A stretch of 64,000 bases of DNA from Bacteroidetes bacterium GWF2_41_31 (GTDB lineage: Bacteria > Bacteroidota > Bacteroidia > Bacteroidales > F082): assembly GCA_001769215.1 (NCBI GenBank), contig MEOL01000034.1:124001-188000 (forward strand), read 5' to 3'. The position numbers were made by a program, and so were the translations under genes. The notes beneath the pieces are model-generated. The model had not been told where the DNA came from. It was given only the letters and a program-made list of their open reading frames with translations, and did no database searches. Shown piece by piece: positions 10,152 through 18,023 of this stretch (positions are counted from its first letter, which is position 1; every line of letters starts with the position of its first letter).

Positions 10152-11414
10152 ATGTCATCAATCCTTATTACAAATATTAAAGAGCTCATCCAAACTGAAG
10201 AAACGCCTAAATTAAAGGTAGTTGGCAAACACATGGCTGAATTATCAACCATCAGGGATGCCTGGTTATTTATCGATGCGGGGATTATTGCCGGATTTGG
10301 ATCCATGTCGTCGTTCGACCGGAATTTGTTGGTTGAGCAAACAACTGATTTGCTCGAAATAGATGCTTCCGGGAAAATGGTTTTTCCTTCCTTTGTTGAT
10401 TCACACACCCACTTGGTCTATCCGGCTTCACGCGAAATAGAATACATTGACAAAATAAAAGGACTTTCCTACGAGGAAATTGCCGCTCGGGGCGGTGGCA
10501 TTCTCAATACCGCCAAGCGATTGAAAGAAATAAGCGAAGAAGCCCTGCTTGAGTCTTCATTAGCGAGGTTGAAAGAAATTACCCGATATGGTACCGGTGC
10601 GGTAGAAATAAAAAGTGGTTATGGTCTTGACCTGGAAGGGGAACTGAAGATGCTCCGCGTCATCAGGAAGCTGAAGGAAATTTCACCGTTAACCATTAAA
10701 GCCACCTTTCTGGGTGCACACTCTATCCCATTGGAATTCCGCGGCAAACAGGATTACTATGTTGACCTGGTGATTAACGAAATGCTTCCACAGGTGGCTG
10801 AGGAACAGCTGGCTGATTACGTGGATGTTTTTTGCGACACCGGTTTTTTTACTGTGAGAGATACCGAACGTATCCTGGAAGCCGGTCTAAAGTATGGTTT
10901 ACAAGGGAAAATTCATGCCAACGAACTGGATTATAGTGGTGGCATCCAGGCTGGAGTAAAATATGGTGCGCTTTCGGTTGATCACCTGGAATACACCGGA
11001 CAAAAGGAAATTGAAGCCCTGCTTCATTCAGAAACGATGCCTACCGTTCTGCCCGGTGCCGCTTTTTTTCTTGGAATGGTCTATGCGCCGGTCAGGAAGA
11101 TGATTGATGCCGGTCTTCCCGTGGCCCTGGCCAGCGACTTCAATCCGGGATCGGCACCTTCGGGCAACATGCAGTTGATATTGTCCATGGCGAGTATATT
11201 ATATAAAATGCTTCCGGAGGAAGCCATCAACGCCACCACCATTAATTCGGCTTATGCAATGGGTCTGAGTCGGGAGCTGGGAAGCATCGCCATTGGAAAA
11301 AAAGCCAATGTATATATTACCACCAATATTCCATCCTACGAATTTATGCCCTATGCTTTTGGGTCGAACAAAGTAGAAACGGTTATTTTAAATGGTGAAA
11401 TACAGTCGGTTTGA
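10152..11414 (+). CDS. hutI: Imidazolonepropionase
   Basis: Third step of histidine degradation: hydrolyses 4-imidazolone-5-propanoate to N-formimino-L-glutamate. 420 residues, of normal length, amidohydrolase fold. The metal-binding H85/H87 lie in VDSHTH. Family-specific blocks are ARGGGI, EIKSGYGL, FLGAHSIP, KIHANELDYSGG, DHLEY and ALASDFNPGS, the last with the catalytic-site Asp. The usual partners hutH, hutU and a formiminoglutamate enzyme are not in the window. The next gene starts 48 bp downstream on the same strand and could be co-transcribed, without an obvious pathway link. Confidence 0.95.
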   Translation: MSSILITNIKELIQTEETPKLKVVGKHMAELSTIRDAWLFIDAGIIAGFGSMSSFDRNLLVEQTTDLLEIDASGKMVFPSFVDSHTHLVYPASREIEYIDKIKGLSYEEIAARGGGILNTAKRLKEISEEALLESSLARLKEITRYGTGAVEIKSGYGLDLEGELKMLRVIRKLKEISPLTIKATFLGAHSIPLEFRGKQDYYVDLVINEMLPQVAEEQLADYVDVFCDTGFFTVRDTERILEAGLKYGLQGKIHANELDYSGGIQAGVKYGALSVDHLEYTGQKEIEALLHSETMPTVLPGAAFFLGMVYAPVRKMIDAGLPVALASDFNPGSAPSGNMQLILSMASILYKMLPEEAINATTINSAYAMGLSRELGSIAIGKKANVYITTNIPSYEFMPYAFGSNKVETVILNGEIQSV

Positions 11415-11462
11415 TAGGACATGAAAGACAGATAAGTTATTATTTTATAAATCAATTTGAAA

Positions 11463-12809
11463 ATGATGAACGCCTTTAAAGCTTATGATATACGTGGAGT
11501 TTGGGGAACCGACCTGACACCGGAAATGGTATTCAGGATCGGATATTTTTACAATCAGGTTTTCCCGGTGAAATCGGTTCTGGTGAGCCGCGACATGCGC
11601 TTGTCATCCGACGACATGTTTCAATCGCTTTGCGATGGCTTGCGTGGTGCAGGTGTAGATGTGTTTGATGGTGGGTTAACCACTACCCCCATGAATTATT
11701 GGGGCAATGGAAAGTATGGATTTGAAGGGTCAATTATGATCACCGCCTCGCACAACTCACGTGAATATAATGGTTTGAAATTCTCAGGCCCCCATGTGCG
11801 TCCGATAGGTTATGCAGATGGGCTCGATCGTTTGGAGGCTTTGGTTGCAGGCTCAGAACCTGTGATCATCCGTTTGCAGGGGCACCTGTATCAAAAAGAT
11901 TACGCGGCCGCTTACCTTCAATTTCTGGAGCACTATGTTCAACCCTACAACATGATCAATATGGTTGTCGACTGCTCGAATGGCATGGCCGGATTGTTTG
12001 CGCAACAGCTATTTGGACAGGAGGCCACGTACCTTAACCTGCAACCCGATGGAAATTTTCCTTCGCACCAGCCAAATCCGCTGGAAGCAGAAAACCGCGA
12101 TGAAATAGTAAAGGCCGTGGTAGAGCTGGGTTGTGATATCGGTATCATTTTCGATGGCGATGCCGACAGGGTGATGTTCATTGATGAAAAAGCCCGGTTT
12201 GTATCCCCTGACCTGATCATCGCTTTGTTGGGAAAATATTTTTTTGGGCAACAAAAGGAAACAGGGCGGGTGGTTCAAGACATCCGCACTTCAAAAGCGG
12301 TGGCAGAGTACCTCAACCGCTATGGGGTTGAAGTAGATATTTGGCGTGTGGGCAGGGCTTTTGGTGCCACCAAACTTAAAGAAGTGGATGGTATCTATGG
12401 AGGAGAGCTGGCCGGTCATTATTATTTCAGAGACTTCTATTATTCCGACAGCGGTTTACTGGCTGCTCTTTTGGTATTGAATATTGTGCGCGAGGCGAAA
12501 ATGAACGGACAGTCTTTTTCACAACTGATTGACGAAATCTCGGTTTATGCCAATACGGGCGAGGTGAATTTTAAGATCGAAGAGAAAGAGAAAGCCATGG
12601 AAGCGGTGGTGAGCTATTTTAGAAATTCTGAATCCCCGCTGAGGTTGCTCGATTTTGATGGTTACCGGCTCGATTTCCCTGATTGGTGGTTTAATATCAG
12701 GCCCTCGAATACAGAGCCTTATTTGCGATTTCTGGCTGAGGCCAAATCGGAAAAGCTACTAAAGACCAAAACAAAGATCATCTACCAAATTCTGAAACAA
12801 TTTGAGTAA
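11463..12809 (+). CDS. Phosphomannomutase/phosphoglucomutase
   Basis: Alpha-D-phosphohexomutase that moves phosphate between C1 and C6 of mannose or glucose, feeding nucleotide-sugar and polysaccharide synthesis. The phosphoserine is S96 in ITASHNSREYNG, the metal loop is FDGDADR (about 233), the sugar-binding GGELAGHYY follows, and the phosphate-binding RPSNTEPYLR is at the C-terminus. About 448 residues, normal length. I chose ATG 11463; a TTG two codons upstream is possible and MNAFKAYDIRG (ATG 11466) is also acceptable. Substrate preference for mannose or glucose cannot be told from sequence. Confidence 0.93.
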   Translation: MMNAFKAYDIRGVWGTDLTPEMVFRIGYFYNQVFPVKSVLVSRDMRLSSDDMFQSLCDGLRGAGVDVFDGGLTTTPMNYWGNGKYGFEGSIMITASHNSREYNGLKFSGPHVRPIGYADGLDRLEALVAGSEPVIIRLQGHLYQKDYAAAYLQFLEHYVQPYNMINMVVDCSNGMAGLFAQQLFGQEATYLNLQPDGNFPSHQPNPLEAENRDEIVKAVVELGCDIGIIFDGDADRVMFIDEKARFVSPDLIIALLGKYFFGQQKETGRVVQDIRTSKAVAEYLNRYGVEVDIWRVGRAFGATKLKEVDGIYGGELAGHYYFRDFYYSDSGLLAALLVLNIVREAKMNGQSFSQLIDEISVYANTGEVNFKIEEKEKAMEAVVSYFRNSESPLRLLDFDGYRLDFPDWWFNIRPSNTEPYLRFLAEAKSEKLLKTKTKIIYQILKQFE

Positions 12810-12897
12810 AAGAAAACCACTACGTCCCGATGATTTTAATCTCTGTGGCAGCTCTTTGACGGGCATCACCTCGGTAGCCGGCAAATAGTTCAAATAA

Positions 12898-12927
12898 AAA
12901 AGCACCCGGAGGTTATTCGGGTGCTTT
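12898..12927 (-). terminator. Terminator of the citrate lyase genes
   Basis: A 10-bp stem, AAAGCACCCG with CGGGTGCTTT, lies 21 bp past the citF stop codon. On the minus strand it is followed by TTTTTATTT. Confidence 0.85.
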
Positions 12928-12947
12928 GTGTGTATGTGTATTGAATA

Positions 12948-14510
12948 CTAAGTAATTACCTTTCTAACCGAGTCGATGATCGTTCCATCTACCCATTTGA
13001 TAACGGCAACGATTTCATCGCCAAGCACTAGTTTCTCCGGTACTCCGCAAATGGCTTCAGCCTCAGCTTTAAGTTCCTCTATTGTTTTCAGTGGCAATCC
13101 ACTGTCTTTCACCTTGTCGATTAAATCTTGTCTTAGCGGATTGATGGCTATTCCTCGCTCTGTAACAATAACATCTATCATTTCACCAGGGGCGCAGATA
13201 GTTGTTACCTCATCACGGATAATGGGAATCCGGTCGCGGAACAAGGGGATGGGCAGGATGGTGGTTTTGGCGAAAAGTGTGTTTTGCCAGCCGCCAATGC
13301 CATGCAACAAATAACCATCGCTGTGGGTAACCACGTTGGCATTGTAGTGTACATCTACTTCAGTAGCACCCAAAATGACCACGTCCAGCAGGGAAGCAAA
13401 GTTACCTTTGCCGTGGTAATTATAGCTGGTGAAAGGAGAGGTGGCCACATGATTGACGTTTTCGCGCATACTGCGAACACCATCCAGGTCAAAGGTTTGC
13501 CCATCGAGGATGTAATCTACCAGGCCTTCTTCCAGCATTTCGACTGCATATTTATTGCTTCCGGCCCTGAGGAATCGGGCTTTCCAGTTGTTTTTTCGGA
13601 GGATGTCACCAAAATAATTACCAATGGATAAAGCGGTTCCACCGGCTCCTGCCTGATATGAAAAGCCATCATGAATGAGTCCGGCTGCTTCACAAAATTT
13701 GGCAGTGATCTCCGCTATTAACAGTCTATCGGGGCTTTTGGTAATCATGGTGGTTCCGGAAACAATTTTTTCTGAAATGCCCACCTGGTCCACTTTAACC
13801 ACATAATCAACATAGTTGCCATGGATTTGCCAGGGGATGCAGGGGAATGGTATCAGGTTATCGGTTACCACGATTACTTTTTCAGCATATTGCGAATCGC
13901 CTAAGGCAAATCCAAGTAAGCCGCACGCTGCATCGCCATTCACGCCGTTTGCATTTCCAAAGGCATCTGCCGTGGGTGCCGCTATGACTGCGATGTCGAT
14001 TTTTACCTCACCATCCTGGATGGCCTGGTAGCGTCCGCCATGCGAACGCAGGACACCCAGTCCGGCCATCTTGCCTTCTGAAACAAATTTCCCCAATGGC
14101 CCGTTCATGCTGCCTTCAATCCGGTTGATGGTGCCATCTTCCATATATTTTATAAGCCTTTCCTGACAAGGGAAGGAGGCAGACGGGAACCAACGAAGGT
14201 TCTTTATTCCCAGCTCATTTGCAATGTCAAAAATTTGATTGGAGATCAGGTCGCCATTTCTAAAATGATGATGGGTCGATATGGTCATCCCATCTTTTAA
14301 CCCGGCTTCGATCAGCGCGTCTTTTAGTGTGGCCACTACCTTATTGCCATCTTCCGGATAATCCATGCAACTGGCTATTTTAGGTCCGTACTTTCTACCT
14401 GTGGGCCGGTATTTTCCAACTCCCTGAAAAGGGATATGTTCTTCACCGTTAATGATTGTCGGAACCATCCTTCCCACGGCATTCATTACAACATGATCGT
14501 ATTTTTTCAT
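12948..14510 (-). CDS. citF: Citrate lyase alpha subunit (citrate:acetyl-ACP transferase)
   Basis: CoA-transferase-like subunit of citrate lyase, which swaps acetyl for citrate on the acyl-carrier domain. From the ATG at 14510 (MKKYDHVVMNAVGRMVPT) it is 520 residues, close to the usual 500-510. An in-frame ATG at 14603 would add 31 residues and overlap the upstream gene; I consider it less likely. Recognisable blocks include STHHHFRNGD, SHGGRYQAIQDGEVKIDIA, DAFGNANG and FSYQAGAGG with downstream glycine loops. It follows the citD-citE fusion gene directly (74 bp), so the lyase is made from one transcript. The accessory genes citC, citX and citG are absent from the window. Confidence 0.94.
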   Translation of the reverse strand: MKKYDHVVMNAVGRMVPTIINGEEHIPFQGVGKYRPTGRKYGPKIASCMDYPEDGNKVVATLKDALIEAGLKDGMTISTHHHFRNGDLISNQIFDIANELGIKNLRWFPSASFPCQERLIKYMEDGTINRIEGSMNGPLGKFVSEGKMAGLGVLRSHGGRYQAIQDGEVKIDIAVIAAPTADAFGNANGVNGDAACGLLGFALGDSQYAEKVIVVTDNLIPFPCIPWQIHGNYVDYVVKVDQVGISEKIVSGTTMITKSPDRLLIAEITAKFCEAAGLIHDGFSYQAGAGGTALSIGNYFGDILRKNNWKARFLRAGSNKYAVEMLEEGLVDYILDGQTFDLDGVRSMRENVNHVATSPFTSYNYHGKGNFASLLDVVILGATEVDVHYNANVVTHSDGYLLHGIGGWQNTLFAKTTILPIPLFRDRIPIIRDEVTTICAPGEMIDVIVTERGIAINPLRQDLIDKVKDSGLPLKTIEELKAEAEAICGVPEKLVLGDEIVAVIKWVDGTIIDSVRKVIT

Positions 14511-14584
14511 TGGTTCGGTTTTTAAATACTCTTTTTGTCCAGGGTCATGTTTTGGCTGTTTTACAAAAGCAGGTTGTAAATTAA

Positions 14585-15799
14585 TTAAGATTGATGTTCC
14601 CAATCTTTTGCCAACTTACCGGTTTCAGTGGCCAGTTGAATGGTGCGTTGTGCACGCTTTACCACCGGGGCATCAATCATTTTCGTTCCCAACGAAACCA
14701 CTCCTAAACCACGTCTCTCTGCTTCTTTGAATGCCAATACGATTTTTTTTGCCTTATCAATTTCAAGTGGTTCAGGGGCAAAGTTATCGTGTATTACCTG
14801 AATCTGTCTTGGGTGAATACAACCCATGCCATCAAATCCCAGCCCTTTGCTGGTTTTTACATTTTCGGCCAAAGCTTCCATATCCGACACATCCGAAAAT
14901 ACGGAGTCGATGGGCTGTATGCCTGCCGCACGCGCTGCATTGACTACCATGCTGCGGGCAAAAAACGATTCCTTGCCTTCCCGTGTGCGTTGGGTACCCA
15001 GGTCGGCAGAGTAATCTTCCAGTCCAATGGCCATGGCTGCCAAGTTGCTTGCTGAGGTAGCAATTTCATAGGCTTTCATAACGCCTTTGGCACTTTCGAT
15101 GATGGGCATCAGCCAGATGGGAAAATCCCCCATATCGTGTTCTTTTTTAAGCTGATCAATCGTCTCGTTTACCAGGATCAGATCGTCGGGGCTCTCACAT
15201 TTGGGCAATAAAATTAAATTTGGGTATTGAGGAACAATTGCTTTTAAATCGTCCAATCCTTTCGGGAGTTGGTTGATACGGACCATGCGTTCTGCACCAT
15301 AAAAATTCAGGTTACGCAAAGCATTTCTAACCAAAAACCTGGCTTCAACTTTTTTTAATGGTGCTACCGCGTCTTCCAGATCAAGAATGAGACCGTTTGG
15401 ATGGTGAATGCCTGCATTGATCATGAGATTTGGGCTGTTGCCGGGAAGATACAGTCGTGAGAACCTGAATTGTTCTTTCAAACTGGGGCGGTTGTTGTCT
15501 CTTTTTTTTGGAAGCAGGTATTCCTTGTCGGAGTCCACTTTCGACCTGATGGCAGCTTCAATTCGCGCAGCCATTACAAAGTCAAGTGCACCTGTGTCTG
15601 CAATGTCCAGGTGGGCATGTTCGATTTGAAAAAAATCGAGTATATCTTCAGCTAATTTTCTGATGGACTTTCCGTAAAGTGCCAATACTTTACTCTTAAT
15701 ATCAATGATTTTACCTCCGGAGTCGCGTAACTCAAATGAAACATAACAATCCGACTTGCTCCCCGGATCGTTGTTGCCTGCAAAACCGTAATTATTCAT
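14585..15799 (-). CDS. Fused citrate lyase gamma-beta: CitD acyl-carrier domain + CitE lyase
   Basis: One chain of 404 residues joins two normally separate subunits. Residues 1-85 are CitD-like: AGNNDPGSKSD (the carrier Ser region), then the LDIADTGALDFVMAARIEAAI helix that matches the CitD C-terminus. Residues about 105-404 are the CitE/HpcH-type TIM barrel: FSRLYLPGNSP, GLILDLEDAVA, RINQLPKG, PIIESAKG, IGLEDYSADLG and GCIHPRQI, which includes the Mg-binding acidic residues. CitE cleaves citryl-ACP to oxaloacetate and acetyl-ACP. I chose ATG 15799, which gives the CitD start; an upstream ATG adds 31 doubtful residues. No stop or frameshift separates the domains, so this is a true fusion. The gene lies upstream of citF. 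Confidence 0.9.
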   Translation of the reverse strand: MNNYGFAGNNDPGSKSDCYVSFELRDSGGKIIDIKSKVLALYGKSIRKLAEDILDFFQIEHAHLDIADTGALDFVMAARIEAAIRSKVDSDKEYLLPKKRDNNRPSLKEQFRFSRLYLPGNSPNLMINAGIHHPNGLILDLEDAVAPLKKVEARFLVRNALRNLNFYGAERMVRINQLPKGLDDLKAIVPQYPNLILLPKCESPDDLILVNETIDQLKKEHDMGDFPIWLMPIIESAKGVMKAYEIATSASNLAAMAIGLEDYSADLGTQRTREGKESFFARSMVVNAARAAGIQPIDSVFSDVSDMEALAENVKTSKGLGFDGMGCIHPRQIQVIHDNFAPEPLEIDKAKKIVLAFKEAERRGLGVVSLGTKMIDAPVVKRAQRTIQLATETGKLAKDWEHQS

Positions 15800-15823
15800 A
15801 GACTGATGGTTAAAATATGCCAG

Positions 15824-15852
15824 CAAAGTTAGTATTGTTTTTGTTATCTTTG
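15824..15852. promoter_or_regulatory. Divergent -7 elements between citDE and methyltransferase gene
   Basis: TAACTTTG on the minus strand (15824-15831) points to citD-citE, 25 bp from its start. TATCTTTG on the plus strand (15845-15852) points to the methyltransferase gene at 15922. Both fit TAnnTTTG exactly. Nothing else is seen in the 122-bp spacer. Confidence 0.5.
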
Positions 15853-15921
15853 CTCTTGGCTCCGGACAAAAAAACTTTCTCACTACTTGCAACTTGATAG
15901 TTTCCGGAGCCGTTTTTTTCT

Positions 15922-16359
15922 ATGAAAAAACTAACACCATATCTGTTGGTATTCGTTCAGCTAAGCAGCCTGCTCTTTCTTTTTGTCAGCGCTCCTATGC
16001 TTTCCATAAGTGGTCCGGGGTTGTTGGTTGAGGCCGCAGGGGTTTTCTTTGGACTTCGTGCCATCTTTGTTATGAAAATAGGCAATTTCCGCATTGCACC
16101 ACTTATAAAAGTTGGTTCTGTTCTCGTGACTTCCGGGCCTTACAAATACATTCGACATCCGATGTACCTTGCTCAGGTTGTTGTAGTTGCGCCATTGGTG
16201 GTTGACTATTTTTCCTGGGTACGGTTGGCTGTTATTTTAATATTGATCGTAAACCTGTTGGTTAAGATTCAATTTGAAGAGAAACAGCTGATAAACCACT
16301 TCCCTGATTATGCTGAGTACAGGAAGAATTCGTGGAAACTGATTCCGTTTCTTTATTAA
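15922..16359 (+). CDS. Isoprenylcysteine carboxyl methyltransferase-family membrane protein
   Basis: A 145-residue integral membrane methyltransferase with about four hydrophobic segments. The SAM-binding core GPYKYIRHPMYLAQ (positions 73-86) and the closing FEEKQLINHFPDYAEYRKNSWKLIPF are typical of the ICMT/PEMT family found in bacteria. In bacteria these enzymes methylate diverse lipid or protein targets, and the substrate here is unknown. It is followed after 12 bp by another membrane protein gene on the same strand, so the two are probably one operon. Confidence 0.85.
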   Translation: MKKLTPYLLVFVQLSSLLFLFVSAPMLSISGPGLLVEAAGVFFGLRAIFVMKIGNFRIAPLIKVGSVLVTSGPYKYIRHPMYLAQVVVVAPLVVDYFSWVRLAVILILIVNLLVKIQFEEKQLINHFPDYAEYRKNSWKLIPFLY

Positions 16360-16371
16360 CATGATGGTATT

Positions 16372-16878
16372 TTGAAGAAATTCCAGTCTTTTATACGCGT
16401 AACTGCTGTTGTAGGAGCCATTTATCTTACAGGAGCATTGTTACTTCCTTATTTGAAACAACAATGGCTGGCTAACCTGATTGGTTTACACAATCGAAGT
16501 TTGATTATTGGGTTGGAGTTTCTGTTGCTGACCCTATTCCCGTACTCGGTCTTTATTTATCAAACCAGACATAGAGCGAAACAATGGATCGAAAATCTGC
16601 TTGCCTTTGTTGCTTCCGTTTTACCTATTCAACTTATTATCAACTTCTTCTTGTATTGGACGCATCCCCATGTTTGTTGGGTTCGCGACTGGTCGGATAT
16701 CGGTCAAACAACCTTCGTGATCGTCATGCTAATACTTTCAATGTCCGTGCTGTTTTATTTTATTCTCTATTTCAAAAAATGGAGGTGGATGCTGGTTGTG
16801 TCATTAATAGCCGTCTTTGTTTTTGATGTCCTGGTCAGACAAGGCTGGATTATTATGTGGATGGAATTATATGAATAA
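16372..16878 (+). CDS. Hypothetical four-helix membrane protein
   Basis: 168 residues with four predicted hydrophobic helices (about 10-28, 43-62, 78-98, 113-135, with a last hydrophobic stretch near 140-157). I recognise no family. The only usable start is TTG at 16372: nearby ATGs are out of frame and the first internal Met is far downstream. It sits 12 bp after the ICMT-family gene, so co-transcription is likely, perhaps as its partner. Codon use looks like that of its neighbours. The 185 bp after it have no supported gene. Confidence 0.65.
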   Translation: MKKFQSFIRVTAVVGAIYLTGALLLPYLKQQWLANLIGLHNRSLIIGLEFLLLTLFPYSVFIYQTRHRAKQWIENLLAFVASVLPIQLIINFFLYWTHPHVCWVRDWSDIGQTTFVIVMLILSMSVLFYFILYFKKWRWMLVVSLIAVFVFDVLVRQGWIIMWMELYE

Positions 16879-17063
16879 TCGTACTCACATGAGTTGAGCC
16901 ACTTTTACAGGTAATTAAAGTTGTATCCGTATCAGCGGTAATCGATACGTAATGATATGAAATGCCATGTAATTTTGTCAGTTCGGCATAATCTGACACG
17001 TAAAAATTGCTTTCCGGCCATTGGCATATTATTTGATAAAGTGAAGCCAAATCAAAATTAACA

Positions 17064-17648
17064 ATGAGCTTACCCTCCATCGCATCATACAACGAATTGC
17101 TGACTTTTTTAAAAGAAGGTCAAAGAACCTACGTGCTATTATACCGCAAAGGCTCAGAAGCCAGTGATTGCAGTTACCACAACATTGAAAAGGCACTCGG
17201 CCAAATCAAAAATATTCACCTGGTGGCTGCCGATGTAACGACCGTTAGGGACATTCACGAGCATTACCCGGTGACGTCTGTGCCCTCGTTGCTTGTGTTC
17301 GAAGGACAGCAGTTTACCAATGTGGTTAAAGGATGCAACGATGATGGATTTTACAAATCGTTGTTCGAAAGTGCCCTTTTTTCAGCGAAAGCTGCCGAAA
17401 GCGGAACTCCACAAAAAAGGGTGACAGTTTATTCAACACCTAGCTGTTCGTGGTGCAATACACTAAAAACCCATCTGAAAAAGAATGGCGTCCGGTTCAC
17501 CGACGTGGACGTATCGCGTGATGAAAAGGCTGCCGAGGCCATGGTGAAACGGAGTGGTCAGCAGGGTGTGCCTCAAACGGATATCAATGGTGAAATGATC
17601 ATTGGTTTCGACAAAACCCGCATCAACACCTTACTTGGAATTCAATAA
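17064..17648 (+). CDS. Thioredoxin-like / glutaredoxin fusion protein
   Basis: 194 residues in two redox folds. Residues 1-105 have thioredoxin topology (DVTTVRDIHEHYPVTSVPSLLVFEGQ, with the cis-Pro in SVPS) but no CxxC: the expected site reads GSEASDCS, with a single Cys. Residues 118-194 are a glutaredoxin with an intact CSWC (VYSTPSCSWCNTLK) and the cis-Pro in GVPQTDI. It is therefore a glutaredoxin carried on a catalytically dead or one-Cys thioredoxin domain that may bind a partner protein. The GroES-like gene follows 29 bp later, so an operon is likely and suggests a role in protein quality control or redox repair. Confidence 0.85.
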   Translation: MSLPSIASYNELLTFLKEGQRTYVLLYRKGSEASDCSYHNIEKALGQIKNIHLVAADVTTVRDIHEHYPVTSVPSLLVFEGQQFTNVVKGCNDDGFYKSLFESALFSAKAAESGTPQKRVTVYSTPSCSWCNTLKTHLKKNGVRFTDVDVSRDEKAAEAMVKRSGQQGVPQTDINGEMIIGFDKTRINTLLGIQ

Positions 17649-17677
17649 TTAAGAATCAATCATAAAACAATAAAAAG

Positions 17678-17965
17678 ATGAAAGAACTTCAGCCTTTAAA
17701 TGAAAATGTGTTGCTGGATATCAGCGACAGCAAAGCCGAACAAAAAACTGCCTCAGGAATTATTATTCCTGATTCCGCCAAAGAAAAACCACAATATGCA
17801 CCCGTGGTGGCACTTGGAACCATCGAAAATGCAGCGATTGTTGTTGGCGACATCGTTTATTATAAAAAATATGCAGGAACTGAGTTTGATTTTGAAGGTA
17901 AGAAATACCTGATGATTACTTACGCCGATTTATTGGCAAAAATAGTTGAAACTGAGGCTATTTAA
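17678..17965 (+). CDS. GroES-family co-chaperonin (orphan)
   Basis: A 95-residue Cpn10 protein with the classical N-terminal strand (LQPLNENVLLDI), the TASGIIIPDSAKEKPQ mobile-loop region and YYKKYAGTEFDFEGKKYLMITYADLLAKI. It is 95 residues, close to the usual 90-100, with conserved core. It is not next to groEL and is the second gene after the thioredoxin/glutaredoxin fusion. VVALGTIENAAIVVGDIV differs from the standard VVAVGxG..VKVGDKV stretch. It may be the main GroES or a second, specialised copy; the absence of groEL favours the latter, but only a genome-wide view can tell. Confidence 0.88.
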   Translation: MKELQPLNENVLLDISDSKAEQKTASGIIIPDSAKEKPQYAPVVALGTIENAAIVVGDIVYYKKYAGTEFDFEGKKYLMITYADLLAKIVETEAI

Positions 17966-17983
17966 TCCTGACGAAAATATCGG

Positions 17984-18023
17984 AACGGGCTGTACATGAA
18001 CCATGTATGGCCCGTTTTATTTT
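17984..18023. terminator. Hairpin terminator between groES-like gene and nnr
   Basis: Stem AACGGGC (17984-17990) with GCCCGTT (18010-18016), plus an inner ACATG/CATGT stem, followed by TTATTTTT on the plus strand. The nnr stop codon overlaps its right edge. Confidence 0.75.

Noticed and set aside
16853-17092. 79-codon minus-strand ORF in the gap before the thioredoxin/glutaredoxin gene
   Set aside because: It overlaps two real genes at both ends, has no recognisable domain, and its frame is not supported by a promoter. I cannot exclude a small protein but do not annotate it.
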